The notes beneath the pieces are model-generated. The model searched no databases. It was not told the origin of the DNA and was given only the letters and a program-made list of their open reading frames with translations. A stretch of 64,000 bases of DNA from Sepiola atlantica (lineage: Eukaryota; Mollusca; Cephalopoda; Sepiida; Sepiolidae), in contig OY744525.1 in assembly GCA_963556195.1 (NCBI GenBank), positions 61,822,272 through 61,886,271 of the forward strand. Reading direction: 5' to 3'. Made by a program: the position numbers and the translations under genes. Below, piece by piece: positions 21,926 to 33,100 of the stretch; within the stretch, counting starts at the first letter, position 1, and each line of letters begins with the position of its first letter.

Positions 21926-22422
21926 AGGTATGAAACAAAAATAAACACAAAAAAGGCGCATATACAACGAAGAGAGACACGAGAACGGTAGAAAAAGAAA
22001 TATAAATAAAGAGAGAGACGGGAGGAAGATGGAGGAGGATTTAGGACAATAATGTTGGTAACAGCTTTCACTTTCATTTTCTACGCATCATCTCGGTGCC
22101 AAATGAGTTTGACTAGAAACGGTGTGCACGCAAGCCACACACGTTCGCACCAAAGTGAAAGTGAAAGTAGAAATCCGTTCGCACACGAAAACTGGCGCAC
22201 ACACCGCAGCCCGGAGGAGATGAAAAGTTTGACATACAAACACATACGGTAAAATTAATCGCCTGATGAGTATTCCCGGAACGCTAAGCCAGTGTGCTGA
22301 TTTAACACACACACACTAACATACAAACACACTAACACACACTTATTAATTTCCCAAAATATTTATCTTATTAGTTGTATATACTCTACATTTCCTGGGA
22401 GTCCTTTTACTTCCATTTTTAA

Positions 22423-22500
22423 CTAGATCATCCGCGACCCGTTGGGTTAGCATTTGTTATATACTTTATTAAATATTTTGGAATTTCCAAATGTTTATGT
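22423..22500 (-). mobile_element. Possible Helitron 3' terminus of a further family
   Basis: The minus strand ends GCTAACCCAACGGGTCGCGG, ATGATCTAG, then T. A short ACCC-AAC-GGGT hairpin lies about 10 nt before CTAG, as Helitron 3' ends require. A partner TC end was not located, so the extent beyond 22.5 kb is unknown. Confidence 0.35.
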
Positions 22501-22670
22501 AAAACATTTTGGAATACTTAAATATTTATGAACGTCTCTTGTGATGTAATAATAGACCTCCCCCCTCTCCCACCTCTCTCTCTCTCTCTCTCTCTCTGTT
22601 TTCCTCCTTTCTTCTTTTACATCATTTTATTCTTCTCACCACTTTTCTTATCCCACAGCCTTTAAGCATG

Positions 22671-23010
22671 TCACGGCTGGCACAACACAAAATGGTCGTG
22701 AAGGGTCAAGGGGGATGGAAAGGCCGATGAAGGAGAGCACCAACCAGACCTCCACTGGAAGGGGGCAGAGAGTACTGAAATCTTTTTAAATCTCCAATTC
22801 CAGAAATGACAAACAGATGTCGCAACTGAGAAATCAACGGTAAAAGGCTATGCCATAAGGCAAAATGATTTGAAGCTGTTATCGAAAGATGCGGAAATTG
22901 CTTGAAATCTGGGGAGACTTGTTGTCTCTCGGACTCCAGGCAATATCACCCGTTGTTGCCAGTGAGCAATCACTGATAATTACTCGTGTGAGAACTCCTA
23001 GTAGTGGTGA
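22671..23010 (+). repeat. Dispersed repeat family X, copy 2
   Basis: Shared blocks with copies 1 and 3: ACAAAATGGTCGTGAAGGGT, CCAGACCTCCACTGGAAGGG, GAAATCTGGGGAGACTTGTT, GTGAGCAATCACTGATAATT and GTGTGAGAACTCCTAGT. The copy is followed directly by a GAA-rich polypurine tract (23010-23110), which may be its expanded tail. Confidence 0.7.
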
Positions 23011-23112
23011 AGAAGAAGAAAAAGAAGAAAAAGAAAAAAAAAGAAAAAAAACAAAAAAAGAAAAACAAAAAAAAAAGAAAACCAAGAAAACCAAGAAAAA
23101 AAAGAAAAAAAT
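23010..23112. repeat. GAA/AAAAG polypurine tract
   Basis: Purine-only apart from a few C, following repeat family X copy 2. Lysine-rich and Phe-rich open frames on either strand are compositional. Confidence 0.9.
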
Positions 23113-23226
23113 CAGCAAGCAATTGGAATGAATGTTTCGGCTCCATGTCAAGCCAAAGTAAACAAATTAAAACTAGAAGTACCTGAAGAGTACAAACCTC
23201 TGCAAAAAGAATAATTAATAATAATT

Positions 23227-23271
<45 letters not shown>

Positions 23272-23283
23272 TTGTTTCATTTT

Positions 23284-24290
23284 ACTTCAGTCGAAATTCT
23301 CAGAAATTCCTGAGGCTATCACTTGATCTCTATATGAGATACATACATATTATAATATTCAATTAAAGTTCTCCTTTATCTGTCAAACGTTGAGTTAGTA
23401 AAGAAGTTAAGAACATTAATTTTAACCTCCCCAATTGACCAGTTAACTATGTTATAGTATATCTTACTTGTGGTCTGTTGGTTTTACCGGATTCTAGGAT
23501 ATGAATTAATCTAGTCTGGTGGAATATCCAGCTACATGCTGTTACTTGAGGTAACATTATTTGGAGAAGATGCACCATTTTTCGTATGAGCCAGTGTATA
23601 GCCGTATCGAGGGGATCTTATTTGACCTTCGAATACTATGTTATTTTGAATATTTGGTCAGGGTTTACTTGTAGGGTGAAGTATCTTCATGTCAGGTTGT
23701 CCTGACAGACCCTTCTACAGAGAGACCGAAGACACTCAAAGATGGTATCTAGTAGGTAATTCAAACTTCCCTATATGTTTTTTTTTCTTTAATTTCTCTT
23801 TTTAAAAAATATTACTTCAGTGTAATTTCTCAGAAATCATGGGGCCTTTCAATGGGGTTAACACTTGATCTGTATATGAGATACATAGATATTTGAATAT
23901 TCCATTAAAGTTCTCTTTTACCTCTCAAACGTCAAGTTAGAAAATAAGTGAAGAACATACATTTTCCTCTCCCCAATTGACCAGTTAACTATGGTATAGT
24001 ATATCTTTCTTGTGGTCTTTTGGTCGTACCGGATTCTAGAATAAGAATTCATCTAGTCTGGTGGACTATCTAGCTTAGTGCTGTTAATAGAGGCAACATC
24101 ACTTGGAGAAGGTGCACCATTCCTCATATAAGCCAGTGTGGGGTAGCCATAGAGACGATCTTATTTGGGCTTCGAATACTATGTTATTTTGAATATTTGG
24201 TCAGGGTTTATTTGTAGGGAGAAGCATCTTGATGCCAGTTTGTCCTCATAAACCTCTGTACAGAGAGCCCTTAGACACTCGAGGACAGTC
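23284..24290. repeat. Tandem duplication of a ~530-bp unit
   Basis: Two diverged copies start at 23284 and 23814 with ACTTCAG...TCTCAGAAAT and share CCCCAATTGACCAGTTAACT, ACCGGATTCTAG, TCTAGTCTGGTGGA, TGGAGAAG-TGCACCATT, TATGTTATTTTGAATATTTG and CAGAGAG. The unit end TAGTAGGTAATTCAAACTT (first copy, 23750) corresponds to the minisatellite unit of the second copy. No coding potential seen. Confidence 0.88.
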
Positions 24291-24963
24291 TCCAGTAGGC
24301 GTTCAAGTTGTCTCCAGTAGGCGTTCAAGTTGTCTCCAGTAGGCGTTCAAGTTGACTCCAGTAGGCGTTCAAGTTGACTCCAGTAGGCATTCAAGTTGTC
24401 TCCAGTAGGCATTCAAGTTGACTCCAGTAGGCATTCAAGTTGACTCCAGTAGGCATTCAAGTTGACTCCAGTAGGCGTTCAAGTTGACTCCAGTAGGCGT
24501 TCAAGTTGACTCCAGTAGGCATTCAAGTTGTCTCCAGTAGGCATTCAAGTTGACTCCAGTAGGCATTCAAGTTGACTCCAGTAGGCATTCAAGTTGACTC
24601 CAGTAGGCATTCAAGTTGACTCCAGTAGGCATTCAAGTTGACTCCAGTAGGCATTCAAGTTGACTCCAGTAGGCATTCAGGTTGACTCCAGTAGGCATTC
24701 AGGTTGACTCCAGTAGGCATTCAGGTTGTCTCCAGTAGGCATTCAGGTTGACTCCAGTAGGCATTCAGGTTGACTCCAGTAGGCATTCAGGTTGACTCCA
24801 GTAGGCATTCAGGTTGTCTCCAGTAGGCATTCAGGTTGTCTCCAGTAGGCATTCAGGTTGTCTCCAGTAGGCATTCAGGTTGTCTCCAGTAGGCATTCAG
24901 GTTGTCTCCAGTAGGCATTCAGGTTGTCTCCAGTAGGCATTCAGGTTGTCTCCAGTAGGCATT
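24288..24963. repeat. 22-bp minisatellite, about 31 copies
   Basis: Unit GTCTCCAGTAGGCGTTCAAG + TT. Variants (GTCTCC/GACTCC, GCGTT/GCATT, CAAG/CAGG) are grouped: AAG forms on the left, AGG forms on the right, and GTCTCC dominating the last third. The first unit continues directly from the end of the preceding 530-bp duplication. Confidence 0.97.
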
Positions 24964-25250
24964 AGGTGTGTGTATGAGTAAGTGGAAGTGAAAGGGAGAG
25001 AGAAAGTACAATTTTTGAAAATTAATTTAATTTGACATCAAATCAACGTTGATTTGGTAAGAAATTTCTTTTTTTTCTTACATCTTTACCAGAGATGCAG
25101 TAATTTAAAACGAAAAGAACAAATAAAAAAAACGACAAAACGGAAAAATTAGCTGATCATTTATTTGAATTAATTCTATGAATTTGTTTTTCCTTACATT
25201 CTGTCAGATTGTATTCCACTATCTCACAAGTACACACACACACACCCATA

Positions 25251-25710
25251 TATTTATTTTGGTACAGAAAAATTAGTACAACATTCGTACCGTCGGTTTC
25301 AAGCACAGAAGGACTCCGGAAAATTCTCCCAACTATCACCCCTCATAAATATAAATAAAATTAAAAAATAGGAACAAACACCTTAATCGGCCCATATCCA
25401 CACCACTATTCAAGAGCAATAATTATGACTTTCCCCAAAATATATCTCTTTAAAACTTCTCCAGTTTTAAATCTCAACTGTTACTTCCCCCCTCTCTTTT
25501 TTCAAACCTTATTAAACCTTCCTTACACTAAATTTAAACAAACACACAACACACTGAGCAAATAACGCGTCCCAACAAGAGTGTCATGTGACTTCACATT
25601 TCCGAAACAGATGACAACAGAAACTGAAGAGAGCCGGATGGCTAAGCCCTTCTGTGTTTGAAACCGACGGTACGAATGTTGTACTAATTTTTCTGTACCA
25701 AAATAAATAA
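25251..25710. repeat. Foldback with ~61-bp arms
   Basis: 25251-25312 and 25648-25710 are inverted copies (GGTACAGAAAAATTAGTACA, then CCGTCGGTTTCAAGCACAGAA). The interior is G-poor. The right arm is preceded by CTGAAGAGAGCCGGATGGCT and contains TTTGAAACCG, giving a CTGAAGA...GAAA layout (25624-25663). Confidence 0.85.
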
Positions 25711-25795
25711 ATATTACGATCTTAATTTTTAATCTTAATTCTCAATTAATCAAGCACTCTGCTGGGATTTTTCCTGCTATACTACAGATAAGTTT

Positions 25796-25848
<53 letters not shown>

Positions 25849-26099
25849 TTTTGAATTGTGTGTATTTCAGCAGCATTCTTTTATTTAAGTAAACATTGTT
25901 AAAAAATAAAAGAATCCCTGCTTGATTATACCGTTTTTATTTTTTCAGTTTGTGTGTCAAAATAATTAAAAAGGGAATGTCCCATAGGTATCACGGACGT
26001 TGTCAATTATTCGTCTAACTGACTTCACATGCGCGTTCTTAGCTGCTTTTTGAAATTTTATTCTTTTCTCCAGCTTTTTTGTTCGTTTGTTTTTGTCAC

Positions 26100-26127
26100 C
26101 TGAAGATGATTCTGTGAAGAATCGAAA
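26100..26127 (+). ncRNA. Hammerhead-like / Penelope-terminal motif
   Basis: CTGAAGA, then a hairpin GATTCT-GTGA-AGAATC, then GAAAACG. This has the CUGANGA-helix II-GAAA order with one extra T before helix II, so it may not be catalytic. It lies 390 bp after the foldback at 25.25-25.71 kb. Confidence 0.4.
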
Positions 26128-26389
26128 ACGTTCCTGGTACATATGGAAGATGCATTACTTTTTTTTTTGATTTTGACACAAAAACAATCATTAGAAAAAT
26201 TGAAAAAATAAAAAGGTATAATCAAGCAGAAGAAATGTTATTTAACAATGTTTGCTTAAATATACATGCATATATATGTGTGTTTGTGTATAAATAGATA
26301 TAGTTTAAAGATGACTATAAATTAGTTTGTATGTATGAAAAACATCATTACACTTGCAAAAATATACTCCCTACGAACAAAAATATACT

Positions 26390-26530
26390 AAACAACCCCA
26401 CCTCCTCAAAGAGAAGGTAATGCTTGGGAGGATGGTCTCGTGATAACAGAGCAAATACTACACTACCTCTCTAAAAAGGGAGGAAGTAATGCCTGGACAG
26501 AGGATCTCATGACAACAGAACATAAAATAG
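26390..26530 (-). repeat. Two short SINE-body fragments in tandem
   Basis: CCTCCTCAAAGAGAAGGTAA with GCTTGGGAGGATGGTCTCG, and again CCTCTCTAAAAAGGGAGGAA with GCCTGGACAGAGGATCTC, are two successive matches to the central GAGGAGGTAAAGCCTGGGAGGGTGGACC-type block of the family. Both end near ACAACAGA(G/A)CA. Confidence 0.4.
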
Positions 26531-27184
26531 TAAACCGAATTGAGCATTAAAAAGGAAGTTAAGTGGTCGACTATAGTCGAGGGCAACCTAAAGGCTCTCT
26601 TTTCATTAGCTAGTACAACGAGATGTAGGGGAGGATGACACACCTTTCCATAGATTGCAACACATATCCTTGATCCTCAGCTTATAATGTTGAGTGTTTA
26701 GCAAAGAGTCATCAAGTACCATTTTTTGAGTCTTTGGTATGACTCGATCAAGGATTGAACCTGGTTTCCTGACCCATTAGCGAACACTCCAACAATTATG
26801 CTAAATGGAATGGTCGAATTGATCATGAAAAGATAGTAATAGTATAGTTTCAACTTCAGATAGACAGATACGAAATTTACATTAGTAATAGATATACCAC
26901 AATAGTTATAATCCGTTCAGAGAAACCATGTGGCCACTCTGTGAGAAACTTCTTTATGGAAAATCTGATAACATGGTCGTTTCCAAAACATTATAGAAAT
27001 ACTTATTTTATTTTTTAATTTTTAATTTTTTAAAAAATTAACAAAGCCACTCCAAAACGTCCTTCATCAGCGCTTTTAGCAGCACATCTTACAGAAATTC
27101 AAGGAAAAAATAACAAGCTCGTCGTAGAGGAACATCTATTAACAGGAGGGGGCACAGAGACAAATATTGGAAAAACATATTGGA

Positions 27185-27540
27185 AAAAACAATAAGTTAC
27201 AAATATAAAATAAAAATAAACTGATAATAATAATAATAAAACATAATAAAACATAATAAAACATAATAATAATAAAACATTATAAAGATAAAATGAAAAT
27301 AAAAATAACAAAAATAAAAAAAATAAAAATATAATATAAAATATAAAAATGATAAAATATATAAAGAAAAAATAAAATAAAAGGATAAGAAATAAAAAAT
27401 AAAATCTAAAATAAAATAAAAATAAAAAATAAATATAAAAAAAAAAAATGAAATAAAGAATTAAGTATAATAGAGTAAAATAAAATAAAAAAATAAAAAA
27501 TAAAGGTATGTATAATAATAGAAATATAAAGGAATAAAAT
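27185..27540. repeat. Low-complexity AATAAA-type tract
   Basis: Degenerate repeats of ATAAAA/AATAAT over 350 bp with almost no G or C. Includes three copies of ACATAATAAA near 27240. No gene. Confidence 0.9.
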
Positions 27541-27794
27541 TATATATATATATATATATATATTCCTATAAGAATCCTGCTCTCTGACTGAACTAGTAGC
27601 AAAAAGTTTACGACTTTCCCCTCTTATTTGTGCTGATGGAAAGCCTTAATAAAACTTGTCTTATTAAAACTTTGTTAATGTTACATTTTTAGAACATGTA
27701 TACTTAATGATGAATATGTCATAATTTTGTATTTTTCCAAGTTGTTATTGTGACGTGAACTGAATTTTTTATTAAAAAGTGGTCACATAATAAT

Positions 27795-28275
27795 GTCACC
27801 ATTTAAGACACCTCTCAGAATTGCATCCTGGAATGTAGAAAGTCTACTGGACTTCCAGGAATAAAATCACCTTGAGCAACAAACTGCTCTTACTGGAAAC
27901 GAACTTGAACGGTATCAACTGGACACAGTTGCTCTGCCAGAATAAGAGACACTCCGGTGATGGCCAGTTGACAGATCCAAACTATGGGTGCACTCTCTTT
28001 GATAAAAATGGAGCCAAAAATATCTGCCATCAATCTGGGGTTGGCTTTGTTATCATATCTTTTATAATGCCTTATCACACAGAGTTGCCACATGGCTCCT
28101 CTGACCAAATTATAACTATCGCTGCTTTACTTCCATAACTTCATTGGTCATTTTTGTGCGGCAACACTTGTAAGTGATCAAAAAGAAAGATATCAGTTCT
28201 ACGTTGACCTACGAAGAGTATTGAATAATGCACATAAAGATGACAAACCGAATATCTCACGAAGAACTGAAGCGC
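27795..28275 (+). pseudogene. LINE endonuclease N-terminal fragment, frameshifted
   Basis: Conceptual translation with frame changes gives LRIASWNVESLLDFQE, then a stretch like ERYQLDTVALPE, and after another shift DQKERYQFYVDLRRV. This order matches the start of an APE-type LINE endonuclease (RIASWNVGTLL..., a LY-x-LDI-ALSE-type segment, then the YxDL helix). Stops and frameshifts break it, and no reverse transcriptase follows directly. It may belong to the same broad group as the 36.6-kb LINE, which lacks this end. Confidence 0.7.
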
Positions 28276-28339
28276 CCAGCTAGATATTTACATAACGTTG
28301 ATCCTCTCCTGGAAAGGGGGGATCAAAAGACGATCTAAC

Positions 28340-28932
28340 TTGTAAATGAGGTGGCCATTTATGCTCGTCGAGAACTGGTTTACTTAGACATGGACGACGA
28401 CATGTCAATCTCCTCAGCCCGATATTCTCAGGCAACATGAAATGGAACAAGTACATAGATGTTGTCAAGTTGTCTGCAAACAAGGTGAGCTCCCTCTATT
28501 GGGCCAGAAAGTTTATCACATATGCAAATACTGTTGTTATATTTGAGCTGGTGAACCTCTGTTCCATTTGAGGGTTCTTGATAAGGTGCAGAAATGTATC
28601 TGTAATTTGATTGGCCCCAATTCTCTTTTCTTCTCTACACCCTCTTTCTCACAGATGGGATGTTGCTCATCGTAGTCTTTTCTAAAAGTACTATTATGGT
28701 GTGTCGTCTATTCCCTGCTTCTTTTGTTCCAGCTCGTTTGACTCGTTGGTCTAGTGGTCTTCATCAATTTGCTGTTTTGATACTTCATTGTAATACAGCT
28801 TCTTATTCCAGTAGTTTCTTTCCAAGAACTGCAGGTTTGTGGAACTCTCTTCTTGCTGACTGTTTTCCTCCTACCTATAGCTTTCGTCTTTTCAAGACTG
28901 AGGCCAATAGGCATCTTTTGTCTTTGTGATAA
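28340..28932 (+). pseudogene. LINE reverse transcriptase C-terminal fragment
   Basis: Pieces read SGNMKWNKYIDVVKLSANKV, then WARKFITYANT, then LDKVQK-like and IGPILFSSLHPLSHR-like sequence. The last 89 residues (28660-28929) are open and end in FFPRTAGLWNSLLADCFPP and FKTEANRHLLSL followed by a stop. An LWNSL motif with a terminal basic RHLLSL is typical of the end of jockey/CR1-like LINE ORF2 proteins. A segment seems deleted near 28555, and the early part has stops. Confidence 0.75.
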
Positions 28933-29004
28933 TCATATTTCGTTCTTTTTAGCTCCTTACATCAAGTGGCTTCATGCCTTGTCTGGAACGATTTCAATTA
29001 ATAA

Positions 29005-29925
29005 AAAAAATAAGTATCCTATATCTCTACAAATTATCCAGTGCATGAAGTATTGTTGCAATTTCTGAGCTTATGCACCAACTATTAGCCTCTCCTTCTT
29101 AGAAAAGATTTTGTCCAAGATCAAAGTGTAGTATCTGTTCGGATGGATACTGCACCCTATAGACTGGTATTGTCTTGGCCTTCGGGGCTTGATTTACACC
29201 GGTCTGTGGGTTTGTCCTGTGCAGTTCTAGGAGGTCCACCTTCCCAGGCTTTGCCTCCCCTCTTTGGGGAGGTGTAAGTTTGTTGCTTACTGCCTGAGGC
29301 GCACCTACCAGGGAATGCCGACGGGGCTGCCCAGGCAATTTTTAATGGCCAGAGTGCTCACCTTCTCGAGCGCTGGTTTATCAAATCCCACTTTCCCGAC
29401 CTTGTGTCACATCTTACCGCTGTGGGAGGTAGATAAACAGAAAGAGTCTTGCATTTAATAGGTCCCGCACCATGTTCCAAATTCCAGTCTGTCGCATCAC
29501 TACAGTGTTCCATCCCTGTGCTTGTTTTACAAGTACTTCCACAGAATGTGCCCCGCTGAGCTTACTGTATTTGTACACTCTCAACAAAAATATTCCCGAG
29601 CCACCCGATTAGCAGCAAAATCTCACCCCTTCACTGTAGAAGTTTCTAGATGCCGGAAAATTTTCTACTCTGATAGCTTATTTCCTTAGATCGCTAGACT
29701 TTGGAATTATTTATTTATTTATAAATTTTTTTTTTTACTAATCTTTATTTTCCCCGATTATACCAACTTGCCGAAATTTAACTGTCATGTGAACTAATAC
29801 TTTGGTGCTCAACTCCTTACCCAGATTACCCCCTATAAATCTGGTTCCTATCACAGTAGTAGTTTATGCTACAGTGGCAATATGCCTTGTTTGCAGTGAA
29901 TAAAAATATCTTTTTTTAAAAGACG
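29005..29925 (+). mobile_element. LINE 3' fragment interrupted by a U2-headed SINE
   Basis: Sequence from 29005 (ATCCTATATCTCTACAAA) to 29100, and again from 29439 on, matches the 3' parts of the copies at 55.56-56.05 kb and 62.66-63.23 kb. The latter part has the segment beginning CCTGTGCTTGTTTTACAAG, a degenerate FTVE-V-RCRK-like coding stretch, the 3' UTR with CTATAAATCTGG, and an ATGAATAAAA-like end. The U2-headed SINE lies between the two halves. An additional AT-rich piece (29705-29750) disrupts the coding part. Confidence 0.75.
29109..29438 (+). repeat. U2-headed SINE inserted in a LINE 3' end
   Basis: The head reads TGTCCAAGATCAAAGTGTAG then TATCTGTTC, a slightly mutated U2 5' part, and the full body and tail follow. 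Flanking AGAAAAGATTTTG (29101-29113) and AGAAAGAGTCTTG (29439-29451) may be a mutated target-site duplication. LINE sequence matching the 55.6-kb copy resumes on both sides, so the SINE is younger than the LINE fragment. Confidence 0.8.
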
Positions 29926-30104
29926 ACTACTTTTGAGTATCTAATGCAACAGAATGTGACAACAGGTTGATTGGCCTGACACGGTAATTGATGGCAATAA
30001 AACAGGAGAAAAACTCATCTGCATATGGTGTGGTCTTGTTTGCAGGTCACTTTCTGGTCTCATCAGTCATTTTCGAAGACATTAGTCATAAAATAATTGT
30101 TTTC

Positions 30105-33100
30105 GTTTACATTTCTGTTTTCATAAACATATACTATATTACAAAAAATATCTAACATTTCTGTTTTCATAAACATATACTATATTACAAAAAATATCTA
30201 ACATTTCTGTTTTCATAAACATATACTATATTACAAAAAATATCTAACATTTCTGTTTTCATAAACATATACTATATTACAAAAAATATCTAACATTTCT
30301 GTTTTCATAAACATATACTATATTACAAAAAATATCTAACATTTCTGTTTTCATAAACATATACTATATTACAAAAAATATCCAATTTTTCTGTTTTCAT
30401 AAACATATACTATATTGTAAAAAATATCTAACATTTCTGTTTTCATAAACATATACTATATTACAAAAAAATATCCAATTTTTCTGTTTTCATAAACATA
30501 TACTATATTGTAAAAAATATCTAACATTTCTGTTTTCATAAACATATACTATATTACAAAAAATATCTAACATTTCTGTTTTCATAAACATATACTATAT
30601 TACAAAAAAATATCCAATTTTTCCGTTTTCATAAACATATACTATATTACAAAAAATATCTAACATTTCTGTTTTCATAAACATATACTATATTGTAAAA
30701 AATATCTAACATTTCTGTTTTCATAAACATATACTATATTACAAAAAAATATCCAATTTTTCTGTTTTCATAAACATATACTATATTGTAAACAATATCT
30801 AACATTTCTGTTTTCATAAACATATACTATATTGTAAAAAATATCTAACATTTCTGTTTTCATAAACATATACTATATTGTAAAAAATATGACATTTCTG
30901 TTTTCATAAACATATACTATATTACAAAAAATATCTAACATTTCTGTTTTCATAAACATATACTATATTGTAAAAATATCTAACATTTCTGTTTTCATAA
31001 ACATATACTATATTACCAAAAATATCTAACATTTCTGTTTTCATAAACATATACTATATTACAAAAAATATCTAACATTTCTGTTTTCATAAACATATAC
31101 TATATTGTAAAAAATATCTAACATTTCTGTTTTCATAAACATATACTATATTACAAAAAAATATCCAATTTTTCTGTTTTCATAAACATATACTATATTG
31201 TAAAAAATATCTAACATTTCTGTTTTCATAAACATATACTATATTACAAAAAAATATCCAATTTTTCTGTTTTCATAAAGATATACTATATTGTAAAAAA
31301 TATCTAACATTTCTGTTTTCATAAACATATACTATATTGTAAAAAATATCTAACATTTCTGTTTTCATAAACATATACTATATTACAAAAAATATCTAAC
31401 ATTTCTGTTTTCATAAACATATACTATATTACAAAATATATCCAATTTTTCTGTTTTCATAAACATATACTATATTACAAAAAAATATCCAATTTTTCTG
31501 TTTTCATAAACATATACTATATTGTAAAAAATATCCAATTTTTCTGTTTTCATAAACATATACTATATTGTAAAAAATATCTAACATTTCTGTTTTCATA
31601 AACATATACTATATTACAAAAAAATATCCAATTTTTCTGTTTTCATAAACATATACTATATTGTAAAAAATATCTAACATTTCTGTTTTCATAAACATAT
31701 ACTATATTACAAAAAATATCTAACATTTCTGTTTTCATAAACATATACTATATTACAAAAAATATCTAGCATTTCTGTTTTCATAAACATACTATATTAC
31801 AAAAAATATCTAACATTTCTGTTTTCATAAACATATACTATATTGTAAAAAATATCTAACATTTCTGTTTTCATAAACATATACTATATTACAAAAAATA
31901 TCCAATTTTTCTGTTTTCATAAACATATACTATATTGTAAAAAATATCTAACATTTCTGTTTTCATAAACATATACTATATTACAAAAAAATATCCAATT
32001 TTTCTGTTTTCATAAACATATACTATATTACAAAAAAATATCCAATTTTTCTGTTTTCATAAACATATACAATATTACAAAAAAATATCCAATTTTTCTG
32101 TTTTCATAAACATATACTATATTACAAAAAAATATCCAATTTTTCTGTTTTCATAAACATATACTATATTACAAAAAATATCTAACATTTCTGTTTTCAT
32201 AAACATATACTATATTACAAAAAATATCTAACATTTGTTTTCATAAACATATACTATATTGTAAAAAATATCTAACATTTCTGTTTTCATAAACATATAC
32301 TATATTGTAAAAAATATCTGACATTTCTGTTTTCATAAACATATACTATATTACAAAAAATATCTAACATTTCTGTTTTCATAAACATATACTATATTGT
32401 AAAAATATCTAACATTTCTGTTTTCATAAACATATACTATATTACAAAAAATATCTAACATTTCTGTTTTCATAAACATATACTATATTACAAAAAATAT
32501 CTAACATTTCTGTTTTCATAAACATATACTATATTGTAAAAAATATCTAACATTTCTGTTTTCATAAACATATACTATATTACAAAAAAATATCCAATTT
32601 TTCTGTTTTCATAAACATATACTATATTGTAAAAAATATCTAACATTTCTGTTTTCATAAACATATACTATATTACAAAAAATATCCAATTTTTCTGTTT
32701 TCATAAACATATACTATATTGTAAAAAATATCTAACATTTCTGTTTTCATAAACATATACTATATTGTAAAAAATATCTAACATTTCTGTTTTCATAAAC
32801 ATATACTATATTACAAAAAATATCTAACATTTCTGTTTTCATAAACATACTATATTACAAAAAATATCTAACATTTCTGTTTTCATAAACATACTATATT
32901 ACAAAATATATCCAATTTTTCTGTTTTCATAAACATATACTATATTACAAAAAAATATCCAATTTTTCTGTTTTCATAAACATATACTATATTGTAAAAA
33001 ATATCCAATTTTTCCGTTTTCATAAACATATACTATATTACAAAAAAATATCCAATTTTTCTGTTTCATAAACATATACTATATTACAAAAAAATATCCA

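Noticed and set aside
22064..22170. Interferon-response-like GAAAGTGAAAGT sites in inverted orientation
   Set aside because: Short simple motif without any adjacent gene; chance occurrence is likely.
24288..24963. CRISPR-like array
   Set aside because: Units are contiguous 22-bp repeats without unique spacers, in eukaryotic DNA.
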